Shown piece by piece: positions 52,871-62,149 of a DNA stretch of 64,000 nt; position 1 is the stretch's first letter, and each line of letters begins with the position of its first letter. Both the position numbers and the translations under genes were made by a program. The DNA is from Glaciimonas sp. GTDB taxonomy: Bacteria > Pseudomonadota > Gammaproteobacteria > Burkholderiales > Burkholderiaceae_D. The DNA is taken from the NCBI GenBank assembly GCA_012927585.1, contig JABBOY010000016.1, forward strand, positions 124,001 to 188,000, in the 5' to 3' direction. The notes beneath the pieces are model-generated. The model had not been told where the DNA came from. It made no database searches and saw only the letters and a list, made by a program, of their open reading frames with translations.

Positions 52871-54073
52871 TCAAACCCGTTCAATGACGACAGCCAGTCC
52901 CTGACCGACCCCGATACACAGGCTGATAACCGCATAGCGAGTCTGACGCCGCGCCAGCTCGCGCGAGGCGGTCAGTGCCAGCCGGGCACCGGACGCACCC
53001 AGCGGATGGCCGAGCGCAATTGCGCCGCCGTTCGGATTGACACGAGGATCAGTCGCAGAAATTTCCAGTAGTTTCAGACAGCCGAGCACCTGGCTGGCAA
53101 AGGCTTCATTGATCTCGATGATGTCCATGTCAGCTAGCGTCAGATTGGCGCGTGTCAGCGCCTTGCGGATGGCATTGACCGGACCGATACCCATGATGCG
53201 TGGCTCTACGCCGGCCACGGCGGCAGACAGGATGCGCACCATCGGTGCCTTGCCGAGTTTTTCGCCGGCGGCCAGGCTACCGACCAGCAGTGCAACTGCG
53301 CCGTCGTTGAGGCCGGACGCATTGCCTACGGTAACCACCCCACCGTCAAATAGCGGCTTTAAGCGAGCCAAGCTTTCTGTACTTGTTTCCGGGCGCGGAT
53401 GCTCGTCGATATCGACCCGCACAGGTGGTGTCTTGCGGCCAGTTGGTACGTTAATTGGCAGGATTTCATTAGCGAAAAAATCGGCCTTGCGTGCGGCATC
53501 GTACTTTTGCTGGGAGGCTAGCGCGAAAGCATCCGCTGCATTACGGTCAATGCCAAAGTCGTGCGCTACATTGTCGCCAGTTTCCGGCATGGTGTGCGCA
53601 CCATAAGCTGCGGTAATTTTCGGATTCGGGAAACGGCTGCCGATGGTGGTGTCGAACACCTTGACATCGCGGCTGTAAGCTGACTCAGCCTTGGCCACGA
53701 CGAAGGGGGCGCGGCTCATGCTTTCGACTCCTCCAGCCAGATACAGATCACCTTCACCGGCAGTAATGGCGCGCGCCGTGTCCATCACGGCAGCCAGGCC
53801 GCTAGCGCACAGACGATTGACGGTTTGACCCGGTACCGTGACCGGAAAGCCAGCTGCCAACAAGGCATTGCGCGCCACGTTACGGCAATCTTCACCGGCC
53901 TGATTGGTACAGCCGAGGATCACATCCTCGATGGCATCTGCCGGCCATGGGTTGCGTGCTATCAGCGCCCGCATTACTTCTGCCGCCAGATCATCTGGGC
54001 GTACCGAGGCGAGCGCACCGCCATGACGACCGAATGGGGTACGCAGACCATCATAAATATAAGCGTTGAGCAT
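52871..54073 (-). CDS. Acetyl-CoA acyltransferase (PcaF/PaaJ-like thiolase)
   Basis: 400 residues. Nucleophile Cys89 in NRLCASGL, His in NGGAIALGHPLGASGAR and Cys in SLCIGVGQG form the thiolase active site. GCTNQAGEDCRNVARNALL and AGGVESMSRAPFVVAKAE with DTTIGSRF are characteristic of the 3-oxoadipyl-CoA thiolase group. It would cleave a 3-oxoacyl-CoA, probably of a dicarboxylate, into acetyl- or succinyl-CoA and a shorter CoA ester. It lies only 5 bp after the dehydrogenase gene upstream. Confidence 0.9.
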   Translation of the reverse strand: MLNAYIYDGLRTPFGRHGGALASVRPDDLAAEVMRALIARNPWPADAIEDVILGCTNQAGEDCRNVARNALLAAGFPVTVPGQTVNRLCASGLAAVMDTARAITAGEGDLYLAGGVESMSRAPFVVAKAESAYSRDVKVFDTTIGSRFPNPKITAAYGAHTMPETGDNVAHDFGIDRNAADAFALASQQKYDAARKADFFANEILPINVPTGRKTPPVRVDIDEHPRPETSTESLARLKPLFDGGVVTVGNASGLNDGAVALLVGSLAAGEKLGKAPMVRILSAAVAGVEPRIMGIGPVNAIRKALTRANLTLADMDIIEINEAFASQVLGCLKLLEISATDPRVNPNGGAIALGHPLGASGARLALTASRELARRQTRYAVISLCIGVGQGLAVVIERV

Positions 54074-54078
54074 GGGAA

Positions 54079-55620
54079 TTAAACCTCCTTGTGGTGTAAC
54101 GAAAGGCCAAGTTCTGCACGACGCTTAAGCCACGGACTTGGTCGGTAGCGGGGATCGCCGGTCTGCTCCAGCAGGTTGGTCAGAATAGTCATGACAATAT
54201 CGGCGCCAAGTTGATTGCCCCAGGCCAGCGGGCCATACGGATAGCCCAGTCCGAGCTTGACCGCGTGGTCGATGTCGTCCGGTTCCGCGATACCTTGCTG
54301 GGCAATATCGCAGGCGATGTTGATGATGAGAGCCACCACGCGCTGCGCGACCAATCCGCTGCTATCGCGAATTACACTGACAGCAGCCCCATCGGTGGCA
54401 AACAAGCCGCGCGCCATCTGACAGTAGACCGGATCAGTTGCCGGCGTCGTCATCACGACACGGCGGCGCGTCAGATCGAACAGGGTTTCGACGCCAACAG
54501 TGCGACGCGCATCAAGTCCTTCGCGCACGCAGCATGCGGTGGCGTCATCACCCAGGGCGGTGACGATGCAGAGCGCATTATTGCTAGGACGTTCGCTTTC
54601 TTCCAGCGGTACGCCGCTTTGCCGGATCAGCCCGAGGATGCGTTCCGCCAGTGCTGGCCGCGCATGACTTAGCCATACGCTGGGTGGCAATGTGGTTGAC
54701 GGCGCGTCATCCGGGATCGCAGCTTTCTTGCCTTCTGCATCGTAGCGATAGAAGCCGTGGCCGACTTTTTTTCCCAGCACTCCGGCGCTCAACATTTGGC
54801 GCGTAAGCCCTTGCGGACGGAACCGGGGTTCTTCGTAATATTGATGATAGATCGATTCCATCACCGGATGCGATACATCCAGACCGGTAAGGTCCAGCAG
54901 TTCGCACGGGCCGAGTCGAAAGCCGGCGCACTCGTGCAGGATTTTGTCGAGCGTGAAAAATGTCGTCACGCCTTCCTCAAGCAAGCGCATGCCTTCGGTC
55001 CCATACCCGCGACCTGCGTGGTTGACGATAAAGCCCGGCGTGTCTTTGGCCCGAACCGCGGTATGCCCCCAATGTGCGCCTAATGCAATCATGTACTTAA
55101 TGGTGTCCGGCGCGGTCAGCAATCCACCGATCACTTCCACGATTTTCATCAACGGAACGGGATTGAAAAAATGGAAACCGGCTACGCGCTCCGGGCGTTT
55201 CAGGCCTGCGGCGATGGCGGTGACCGAGAGCGAAGAAGTGTTGGTGGCAAGGATCGCATCTACTCCAACGATCCTTTCGAGATTGCTGAAAAGCGCTTTT
55301 TTCGCCGCCAAGTCTTCGATGATCGCTTCAATCACGACGTGACAGCCATCAAGCTCTTCCAGGGTGTTGCAGGCATGAATCCGCTCGCCTGCAGCAGCAG
55401 CATCGGCCTTGGCAAGCCTGCCTTTTAAGACCAGTTTGTCGAACGTGGCGAGCAATTGCTCGCGTGCCGTCATCGCTGCGCCTTCGCGACTATCGGCGAG
55501 TCGCACCTGAGCACCGGCCAAGACTGCGATCTGGGCGATTCCACGTCCCATGGTGCCAGCCCCAACTATGCCAACCACTAGATTGGGCGAGTCTGAATCC
55601 GGGCGAATTCCGTTAAGCAT
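54079..55620 (-). CDS. 3-hydroxyacyl-CoA dehydrogenase, PaaH-like
   Basis: 513 residues from the ATG at 55620, with GGGAG seven bases before; the frame is open 19 codons further. NAD loop GIVGAGTMGRGIAQIA near residue 18, NTSSLSVTAIAAGL, catalytic His in FHFFNPVPLMKIVEVIGGLL and two C-terminal helical domains. The long form with a duplicated C-terminal domain is that of PaaH (3-hydroxyadipyl-CoA dehydrogenase). It oxidises the 3-hydroxyacyl-CoA before thiolysis. It is first in the operon, facing a divergent CoA ligase across a promoter region with two palindromes. Confidence 0.9.
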   Translation of the reverse strand: MLNGIRPDSDSPNLVVGIVGAGTMGRGIAQIAVLAGAQVRLADSREGAAMTAREQLLATFDKLVLKGRLAKADAAAAGERIHACNTLEELDGCHVVIEAIIEDLAAKKALFSNLERIVGVDAILATNTSSLSVTAIAAGLKRPERVAGFHFFNPVPLMKIVEVIGGLLTAPDTIKYMIALGAHWGHTAVRAKDTPGFIVNHAGRGYGTEGMRLLEEGVTTFFTLDKILHECAGFRLGPCELLDLTGLDVSHPVMESIYHQYYEEPRFRPQGLTRQMLSAGVLGKKVGHGFYRYDAEGKKAAIPDDAPSTTLPPSVWLSHARPALAERILGLIRQSGVPLEESERPSNNALCIVTALGDDATACCVREGLDARRTVGVETLFDLTRRRVVMTTPATDPVYCQMARGLFATDGAAVSVIRDSSGLVAQRVVALIINIACDIAQQGIAEPDDIDHAVKLGLGYPYGPLAWGNQLGADIVMTILTNLLEQTGDPRYRPSPWLKRRAELGLSLHHKEV

Positions 55621-55669
55621 TTGGCTGCTCCCACTGAAATATTTTAATTTTGAGTTTACATTATTCTGG

Positions 55670-55684
55670 TTCTGCAATGCAGAA
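55670..55684. promoter_or_regulatory. Palindromic operator candidate 1
   Basis: TTCTGC-AAT-GCAGAA, a perfect 6-bp palindrome with 3-bp centre, 50 bp before the 3-hydroxyacyl-CoA dehydrogenase start. A near-identical site occurs at 55805-55821. Confidence 0.65.
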
Positions 55685-55804
55685 TAAATGTATTTAAAAT
55701 GGAACTGTATTTCTTGTCGTTTTATCTGTCAAGTGTGTTTTTAGAAAATTCAATACACAAAATTTTCAATATAGATATTTTTAAATAATTCTTAATTCAT
55801 TTAT

Positions 55805-55821
55805 ATTCTGCTATGCAGAAT
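55805..55821. promoter_or_regulatory. Palindromic operator candidate 2
   Basis: ATTCTGC-TAT-GCAGAAT, perfect 7-bp arms. The centre is 136 bp from the first copy, close to 13 helical turns, which would suit looping by one regulator. It is 138 bp before the divergent CoA ligase start. The rest of 55621-55958 is AT-rich promoter DNA. Confidence 0.65.
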
Positions 55822-55958
55822 TTAATTCTGAAAAATATTGATTTTTTATTTTTCTTATGACAGTATCGTTTGCCAGTCGCCAATGAATTGATCGGTTTTC
55901 GGTTCATTTTATTAAGTTTGACTGGAGTGTTGTTTGCCTACGTTTCGAAAGAGAAAGC

Positions 55959-57512
55959 ATGGATCAAAATGATGATTTGCCGGGCCTGCCGCGCCGCATC
56001 CATGATGCTTTTCTGCCTTGGGTCGAGAAAAATCCTTCGCGTGTCGCACTGACGGATGCGAGCGCCTCTCTTACCTACGGCGAAATGCCTGCCGTGGTGG
56101 ATGCGGTGGCAGCACGCTTCAGAAATGCCGGTGTGCGGGGCGGCGATCGGGTGTTGCTGGTCGCCGAAAATTCGGTGGCGCTGGCGGTGTGTATTCTTGC
56201 CATCAGCAGGCTTGATGCATGGTCGGCCACCGTCAACGCGCGTTTGTCGATACGGGAAATCGATAATTTTCTGTCGCATTCCGGTGCGCGCGTCGCGATA
56301 TATTTCAATCAGGTTTCTGCCGAGGCGGGGGCGCATGGTCTGGCCCATGGTGCACAGCCCGTGCAATGGCCGGGCATCGGCGAGGTCATGCTCGGCCCGG
56401 TGAATCAGGATACGACGCCGGAGCCAGTCGAGGACGACGCAGCACAGCAAGTCGCGGTCATGGTCTACACATCCGGTACTACCGGTGCGCCCAAGGCCGT
56501 GATGCTTACCCACCGAAATTTGCTGTTTATTGGCGCTAATAGCAAAAGCTTGCGGCGTTTAATGCCGACCGATACGGTATATGGCGTACTGCCTCTGTCG
56601 CATGTATATGGCTTGTCCGCATTGCTGGTGGCTTCCTTGATCGGCGGCGCTACCTTGCGATTGGTACCGCGTTTCCTGGCTAGCGATCTGGCGCGTGCAT
56701 TGGTGCAAGAGGGCGTGACGGTGCTGCACGGGGTTCCCGCCATGTTTGCCAAGCTGATCGAGTGGAATAACAGGGCTGGCGCACGTTTGCAAGCACCCCA
56801 TTTGCGGGTAGTCCAATCTGGCGGCGCACCACTGACGTTGCCGGTAAAAGAAGGGTTTGAAAAAATTTTCGGGCTGGTACTGCAAAACGGCTATGGAATG
56901 ACCGAGGCCGCTCCGTCAATCTGCCAGACTCGTATCGATGCGCCGCGCCGGGACTGCTCGGTGGGGCCCGTAATTCCCGGCGTCGAAGTGTCGCTGCATG
57001 GGGTGAAAGGCGATCCGGCCGGGATCGGCGAATTGTGGGTACGCGGACCGAACGTGATGAAGGGCTATTACCACGCGCCTGAACTGACGGCGGAGGCCGT
57101 CACCGAGGAAGGCTGGCTGCGTACCGGCGATCTGGCACGTATCGAACCTGACGGTGCGATTTTTATCGTTGGCCGCAGCAAGGAACTGATTATCCGTTCG
57201 GGTTTCAATGTGTATCCGATTGAGGTCGAGCAAGTCCTGAATGCCTATCCAGGCGTCGTGCATTCTGCCGTTGTGGGACGCGATGTGGTCGGGAATGAAG
57301 AGGTGGTAGCGTTTATTGAAGCAGCCCAGGGCACTGACATCGATATCGATGCTCTCAATGCTTATTGCCGGGACAACCTTTCTTCGTACAAAATTCCATC
57401 AGAGATTGTCGTTCTCGATTATTTGCCTGCTACTGCAACCGGAAAAATTCTAAAAAAAGAATTACAGCAACGTGCTGCGGCAAGAACAAGCACGACACAT
57501 GGCCGTTTTTGA
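55959..57512 (+). CDS. Acyl-CoA synthetase (AMP-forming), second
   Basis: 517 residues. VMVYTSGTTGAPKAVMLTHRN near residue 168, LQNGYGMTEAAPSICQTRI, the TGDLARIEPDG loop, GRSKELIIRSGFNVYPIEVE and terminal ATGKILKKELQQRA show a complete adenylate-forming ligase. It probably activates the acid imported by the ABC transporter encoded immediately downstream (30 bp gap). It is not closely similar to the ligase at 46530, so the two may act on different acids. It is likely under the paired palindromes upstream. Confidence 0.9.
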   Translation: MDQNDDLPGLPRRIHDAFLPWVEKNPSRVALTDASASLTYGEMPAVVDAVAARFRNAGVRGGDRVLLVAENSVALAVCILAISRLDAWSATVNARLSIREIDNFLSHSGARVAIYFNQVSAEAGAHGLAHGAQPVQWPGIGEVMLGPVNQDTTPEPVEDDAAQQVAVMVYTSGTTGAPKAVMLTHRNLLFIGANSKSLRRLMPTDTVYGVLPLSHVYGLSALLVASLIGGATLRLVPRFLASDLARALVQEGVTVLHGVPAMFAKLIEWNNRAGARLQAPHLRVVQSGGAPLTLPVKEGFEKIFGLVLQNGYGMTEAAPSICQTRIDAPRRDCSVGPVIPGVEVSLHGVKGDPAGIGELWVRGPNVMKGYYHAPELTAEAVTEEGWLRTGDLARIEPDGAIFIVGRSKELIIRSGFNVYPIEVEQVLNAYPGVVHSAVVGRDVVGNEEVVAFIEAAQGTDIDIDALNAYCRDNLSSYKIPSEIVVLDYLPATATGKILKKELQQRAAARTSTTHGRF

Positions 57513-57542
57513 GTCATTTTATTCATCATAAAAGGAAGAGAC

Positions 57543-58706
57543 ATGAAATTCCAATTGCGCAATATCATCGGACTCAGTGCCGCCCTGCTGACAATCTCGG
57601 CGGGTGCTGAAGAGTTTAAGGTGGGTTCTCACATGCCGTTGACTGGCAGCTTGGCACGTTCGGGGACTGGTTTCAATGAAGGCATTCAAACCGCCATTGA
57701 CATGTTCAATCGCACCAACGGCAAGCACAAGATCAAGCTAGTAATGATCGACGATGAATCGGCACCTGCGAAAGCGGTGGCCGCCGTAGAAAAACTCGCA
57801 TCCGAAAACGTTACCTCCATCATTGGTGGATATGGTTCAAACATCATCGGCCCGGCATCGGATGCCGCCAATCGTCACAAACTGACTTACATCACTGCCG
57901 GCGGCGTCAGTGACGATCTGACGCAACGCGGATACAAGACTTTTTTCCGCATCAACAACACGCGCGGCTATGAGTTGGCGATCGAGACGTTGTTGGAAGA
58001 AATGAAGGCAAAATCGGTAGCGATTGTCTACTCAACCAAAGAAGCGACTACTCAATTGGCCAAGGGACTGGAAAAATCTCTTGCCACAAAGAAAATCAAA
58101 GTGACGATGCACGCATTCGATCCTGCCATTACCGACTTCAAGCCGGTAATTAACAAAATCAAGCTGCTCGATAAACCCGAAGTCATCTTCATGAGCGGCT
58201 ATGAGAACGATTACGTTGGTATCCTGCGTGCCGCCAAAGTGCTGAAGCCGAACATCAAATCGATTGTCGGCGTCTGGTCGCTGGCTACTCCCAAAATGGC
58301 ATCGGACTTTCCAGACCTGATGCCGAACGTGATCGGCACCGCTTTGCTGCCGTACCCGGTCGAATACAAAACGCCTGAAGGCAAACAGTTTGCCGACACC
58401 TACAAAAAACTATTCAATAAGGATGTCGATTATCTGGCGCAGTTCGGCTATGTCGAGGCAAGCCTGTTGTTTGAGGCGATTGCGCGTGCAGCCGACAACG
58501 GTAGCCTGAAAAAAGAACACGGCTTGTCCGATGAACTGCGCAAGACCAGCCGCGACACGCTGATCGGCAAGGTTGTGTTCGACGCCAATGGCGACAATCC
58601 GAATTTCAAGCACCGGATGGGTCAGCATCAGAACGGCAAAGTTGCCATCGTGTCGCCGGCTGCGGAAGCGACAGCGCCGCTCAAATACCCGGGCTTGCCT
58701 TGGTAG
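57543..58706 (+). CDS. ABC transporter substrate-binding protein, branched-chain/aromatic acid type
   Basis: 387 residues of the Peripla_BP_6 (LivK-like) family. The signal peptide is MKFQLRNIIGLSAALLTISAGA with cleavage near residue 22. The mature part starts EEFKVGSHMPLTGSLARSGT, and DDESAPAKAVAAVEKLASEN and QFGYVEASLLFEAIARA are typical. It binds the substrate in the periplasm and hands it to the two permeases encoded next. Members of this family outside amino-acid operons often bind aromatic or alicyclic acids. AAAAGGAAGAG precedes the ATG. Confidence 0.93.
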   Translation: MKFQLRNIIGLSAALLTISAGAEEFKVGSHMPLTGSLARSGTGFNEGIQTAIDMFNRTNGKHKIKLVMIDDESAPAKAVAAVEKLASENVTSIIGGYGSNIIGPASDAANRHKLTYITAGGVSDDLTQRGYKTFFRINNTRGYELAIETLLEEMKAKSVAIVYSTKEATTQLAKGLEKSLATKKIKVTMHAFDPAITDFKPVINKIKLLDKPEVIFMSGYENDYVGILRAAKVLKPNIKSIVGVWSLATPKMASDFPDLMPNVIGTALLPYPVEYKTPEGKQFADTYKKLFNKDVDYLAQFGYVEASLLFEAIARAADNGSLKKEHGLSDELRKTSRDTLIGKVVFDANGDNPNFKHRMGQHQNGKVAIVSPAAEATAPLKYPGLPW

Positions 58707-58758
58707 CTCGGTAAATAGGATTTGACGAAATTTTTACCCCGAACGTTGCTCTCAAGTG

Positions 58759-58795
58759 ATCCATTTCCATACCCCCGAAAAACGGGGAATGGGAT
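58759..58795 (+). other. Hairpin between binding-protein gene and permease genes
   Basis: CCCCG-AAAAA-CGGGG forms the tip; ATCCATT and AATGGGAT can pair outside it with an internal bulge. There is no T-run. Such structures after binding-protein genes often protect the upstream mRNA so the binding protein is made in excess. Confidence 0.5.
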
Positions 58796-58898
58796 AAACA
58801 CGACGTGGGTTGCACTGACGTTACTAACCGCCATCCCGAACAAAAATTGATATCCGTCGCCCTTCGCGCAAAACTTAATCTGATCACTTAAAGCAATC

Positions 58899-59771
58899 AT
58901 GTCAGAACTCATTTTACAATCCCTTTATTCCGGCACCCTGGTCGGTGGCATCTATGCATTGATCGCGCTTGGGCTCTCGCTTTCGTTCGGCACCATGCGC
59001 ATCATCAATCTGGCGCATGGCGAACTGGTGCTGCTGGCCGCTTATGTTGCCTACACAGTGGAAAGCCGGTTCGGGGTCAACCCGATACTGGCATTGCCAC
59101 TTGCGCTTGCGGTTGTGTGCAGTTGCTCGGCAATCGTTTATTTTCTGATTGGCAGGATTAAGCGCAACCGGGAACTCAATTCGTTGATGTTGACGTTTGC
59201 GCTCGGTGTGATTCTGACCAATGCAGTGCTGCTGCTATGGAAAAGCGATATCCACTCGACTGCCTCGACGTCTATGCAGAAAGCGATTCAGGTCGGTAAT
59301 CTGTACAGCATGTTCAGCGAGTTACTGTTTTTTGTGTTGAGCTTGTTGGTGGCGCTTGTGCTCGGCTGGTGGCTCTCGCGCAGTTGGTACGGCCGTGCAG
59401 TACGCGCGGTATCGTCGAATCGCGATGCAGCAAAACTGATGGGCATCAATCCGGCGAAAGTCGAATTGGTGTCGTTCCTGGTTGCCGGCGTGCTGGCAAC
59501 CATTGCCGGCATTGCGATCTTTTCCACCGGCGTTATTTCGCCGCCGCTCGGCCATTCGCTTACTGTAAAAGCTTTCATTATCACAGTGCTGGCCGGCGTC
59601 GGGTCGGTGCCGGGTGTCATCCTGGCAGCTTTCCTGCTTGGTATTACCGAATCATTGACCGTTACGCTATTTAGTTCAGCACTGCAGGAACTGGCTGGCA
59701 TGGTGCTGTTTTTGATTGTCTTGTTCATTATGCCGAACGGTTTGTTCGGAGCTAAAGCGCGTCGGGGATAA
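58899..59771 (+). CDS. ABC transporter permease, LivH type
   Basis: 290 residues, about eight membrane helices. GTLVGGIYALIALGLSLSFG, MRIINLAHGELVLLAAYVAY and the EAA-like cytoplasmic loop around VSSNRDAAKLMGINPAKVEL are LivH features. With the LivM-type partner it forms the channel through the inner membrane. It follows the binding-protein gene by 192 bp and precedes livM by only 3 bp. Confidence 0.94.
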   Translation: MSELILQSLYSGTLVGGIYALIALGLSLSFGTMRIINLAHGELVLLAAYVAYTVESRFGVNPILALPLALAVVCSCSAIVYFLIGRIKRNRELNSLMLTFALGVILTNAVLLLWKSDIHSTASTSMQKAIQVGNLYSMFSELLFFVLSLLVALVLGWWLSRSWYGRAVRAVSSNRDAAKLMGINPAKVELVSFLVAGVLATIAGIAIFSTGVISPPLGHSLTVKAFIITVLAGVGSVPGVILAAFLLGITESLTVTLFSSALQELAGMVLFLIVLFIMPNGLFGAKARRG

Positions 59772-59774
59772 TCT

Positions 59775-60725
59775 ATGAAAAAATTCTTGTGGGTGGCTGT
59801 CGCCATTCTCTATTTGTTAGTTCCTGCGCTATTGAAAGGCAATAGCTATATTCTAAGCCTCACCGTATCGTCTCTGATAGTGGCCGGCATCGCGGTGGCA
59901 TGGGCGTTGCTCGGTAACCTGGGCGGCATGGTCAGCTTCGGTCATGCGGCGTTTTTTGGCATCGGCGCTTATGCCTCGGCACTGCTGACCATGCAGGCGG
60001 GCTGGCCGGTGCTGCTCGCAATTCCGGCGGCAGGGGTCTGTGCGTCGGTCGCATCGCTGGCGATGCTGCCGGCACTCAGATTATCCGGGCCGTATTTTGC
60101 GCTGGCGATTTTGGCCTATGCGCATATTTTTCGGATTCTGGCGACCCAGTTTACCTCGGTGACTGGCGGATCGGGCGGCATCTCGTCGATTCCCGGGCTA
60201 CCAAATGTGCCGGGACTCGATTTCCTGGGCGGCCTCGGCCCGTATTTTCTGGCGCTCACGCTGGTGCTCGCTTTTTGCGTGATTTATGCCATTGTGCGCC
60301 GCAGTGATTACGGCGTTGCGTTGCGCGCGATGCATGACAGCGAAGATGCGACGCGGGTGGTCGGCGTCAATAGCGTGATGCTCAAAGCCTGGATGCTGCT
60401 GTTGTCGGCATGCATGACCGGCATGATCGGCGCCTTCAATGCGCACATCATTAATTTTCTGGAACCTGATTATGCGTTCAATAGCTCATGGAGCGTGCTG
60501 CCGATAGTCGCCGCAATCTTCGGCGGTTACCGCACGGTTACCGGGCCGATGATCGGCGCTGTCGTAATCTATATGGTCGATCAGCTGGTATTCAAGGAGA
60601 TGTTGTCGTCCGGCCACCAGATCATTCTGGGCGTGGTGCTAGCCGCGATGATTCTGTTTGCGCCTGATGGCTTGCTTTCCTTATTCAAAAAACGACGAAC
60701 GGGAGAAAAACGTGCTGAGGCTTGA
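59775..60725 (+). CDS. ABC transporter permease, LivM type
   Basis: 316 residues, nine or so membrane helices. GNLGGMVSFGHAAFFGIGAY, GPYFALAILAYAHIFRILAT and AMHDSEDATRVVGVNSVMLK are LivM hallmarks, as is FAPDGLLSLFKKRR at the end. It is the second channel subunit. Its last codons overlap the GTG start of the ATPase gene by 14 bp. Confidence 0.94.
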   Translation: MKKFLWVAVAILYLLVPALLKGNSYILSLTVSSLIVAGIAVAWALLGNLGGMVSFGHAAFFGIGAYASALLTMQAGWPVLLAIPAAGVCASVASLAMLPALRLSGPYFALAILAYAHIFRILATQFTSVTGGSGGISSIPGLPNVPGLDFLGGLGPYFLALTLVLAFCVIYAIVRRSDYGVALRAMHDSEDATRVVGVNSVMLKAWMLLLSACMTGMIGAFNAHIINFLEPDYAFNSSWSVLPIVAAIFGGYRTVTGPMIGAVVIYMVDQLVFKEMLSSGHQIILGVVLAAMILFAPDGLLSLFKKRRTGEKRAEA

Positions 60726-61425
60726 TAACGTGACGATTCAATTTGGCGGCCTGACAGCGTTGAAGGATGTGGACTTTACAATGGGTGGCGATCAATTGGT
60801 CGGACTGGTAGGGCCGAACGGCGCCGGCAAAACCACGCTGTTCAATGCGATTTCGGGACTGGTTAGACCGACGCAGGGGCAGATCGGCTTCGATGGCGTC
60901 GATATCAGCCGCAAGCCGTTGTACACCAGAGCCCGGATGGGCATCGGGCGCACCTTCCAGATTCCGCAGCCGATGCATGAGTTGACGGTGCGGGAAAATC
61001 TGGTGGTGGCGCAACGCTTCGGCAACGGTAAAGTTGATCACGCCCGCATCGACGAATTGTTGGCATTCATGGATTTGTCGGCGCAAGCCGAACGCGATGC
61101 GGCAACCGGTCTCGCGCTGCAAGAATTGAAACGGCTGGAAGTAGCAAAAGCATTGGCGACCGAACCGAAACTGCTGCTGCTCGATGAAGTGCTGGCCGGG
61201 CTGGAAACCAATGCCAAACGCTATTTCACCGCCAAGCTGGAAGAATTGCATCGCAGATTCAAAATCGGCATCCTGATTATCGAACACGATATTGAAACGA
61301 TATCCACATTGTGCCAGCGGATCGTCGTGCTCAACTTCGGTCAGGTGATCGCCGACGGTACGCCGGATACCGTATTCCGTGATCCTGCAGTGATCAAGAG
61401 CTATACCGGAGCAGTGCATGCTTGA
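60712..61425 (+). CDS. ABC transporter ATP-binding protein, LivG type
   Basis: 237 residues from a GTG at 60712 after GGGAGAA. Walker A GPNGAGKTT, Q-loop in RTFQIPQPMHELTV, Walker B LLLLDEVLAG and the switch His in IIEHDIETI are present. The ABC signature, normally LSxGQ, reads LALQELKRLEVAKALAT: the key Gly is replaced. The D-loop ETNA differs too. So this half-site may be weak, with the LivF partner supplying the normal one. It overlaps both neighbours by 8-14 bp. Confidence 0.92.
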   Translation: MLRLDNVTIQFGGLTALKDVDFTMGGDQLVGLVGPNGAGKTTLFNAISGLVRPTQGQIGFDGVDISRKPLYTRARMGIGRTFQIPQPMHELTVRENLVVAQRFGNGKVDHARIDELLAFMDLSAQAERDAATGLALQELKRLEVAKALATEPKLLLLDEVLAGLETNAKRYFTAKLEELHRRFKIGILIIEHDIETISTLCQRIVVLNFGQVIADGTPDTVFRDPAVIKSYTGAVHA

Positions 61426-62149
61426 GATTAAAAATCTGCGTGCCGGCTATGGTGCGATCAACGTATTGTGGGATGTGAATCTGAATTTCAAGAAAGGCCA
61501 CCTGACGGCGATCGTCGGCCCCAACGGCGCCGGCAAATCGACTCTGCTCAAAACTATCATGGGCCTGCTTGTGCCTAGCCAAGGCGAGGTCGTGCTGCGC
61601 AATGAAACCGGTAATAAGCCACGCAATAAGCCATTATCCAGCCGCCGCACCTGGGACATGGCTGAACTAGGCATTTCACTGATTCCTGAAGGCCGTCTTT
61701 TGTTTCGCGACATGAGCGTTGAGGAAAACTTGACACTTGGTTCCTTTCCCAAAAAACAGCGCGCATCGCTAGCGCGCAATCTTGAGCGCGCTTATGCACT
61801 GTTTCCCAAGCTGAAAGAGCGGCGCAAACAAATGGCCGGTTCGCTATCCGGCGGTGAGGCGCAAATGGTCGCCATGGCGCGCGGTTTGATGGCAGAACCG
61901 TGCATTCTGTTAATCGATGAACCGTCGCTCGGTCTGGCGCCTCTGATTGTCCAGGAAATTTTCGGCATTTTACGCAAGCTCAGACAGGACGGCGTCACGA
62001 TCGTGCTGGTCGAGCAGAATACGCACTTGGCGCTTGACGTGGCGGATCATGTCTACATGATGCGCAGCGGCCGGGTTATTCTGGACCAGCCAGCCGACCA
62101 AGTTGATATCGGCACACTACACGAACTGTACTTTGCACTCGAAGCCTGA
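61418..62149 (+). CDS. ABC transporter ATP-binding protein, LivF type
   Basis: 243 residues. Walker A GPNGAGKST near residue 34, signature GSLSGGEAQMVAMARGLMAE, Walker B ILLIDEPSLGLAP and switch His in VEQNTHLAL are all intact. IPEGRLLFRDMSVEENL is typical of LivF. About 10 extra residues (NKPRNKPLSSRR) follow the first strands. It completes the transporter; its stop overlaps the iclR start (TGATG). Confidence 0.94.
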   Translation: MLEIKNLRAGYGAINVLWDVNLNFKKGHLTAIVGPNGAGKSTLLKTIMGLLVPSQGEVVLRNETGNKPRNKPLSSRRTWDMAELGISLIPEGRLLFRDMSVEENLTLGSFPKKQRASLARNLERAYALFPKLKERRKQMAGSLSGGEAQMVAMARGLMAEPCILLIDEPSLGLAPLIVQEIFGILRKLRQDGVTIVLVEQNTHLALDVADHVYMMRSGRVILDQPADQVDIGTLHELYFALEA

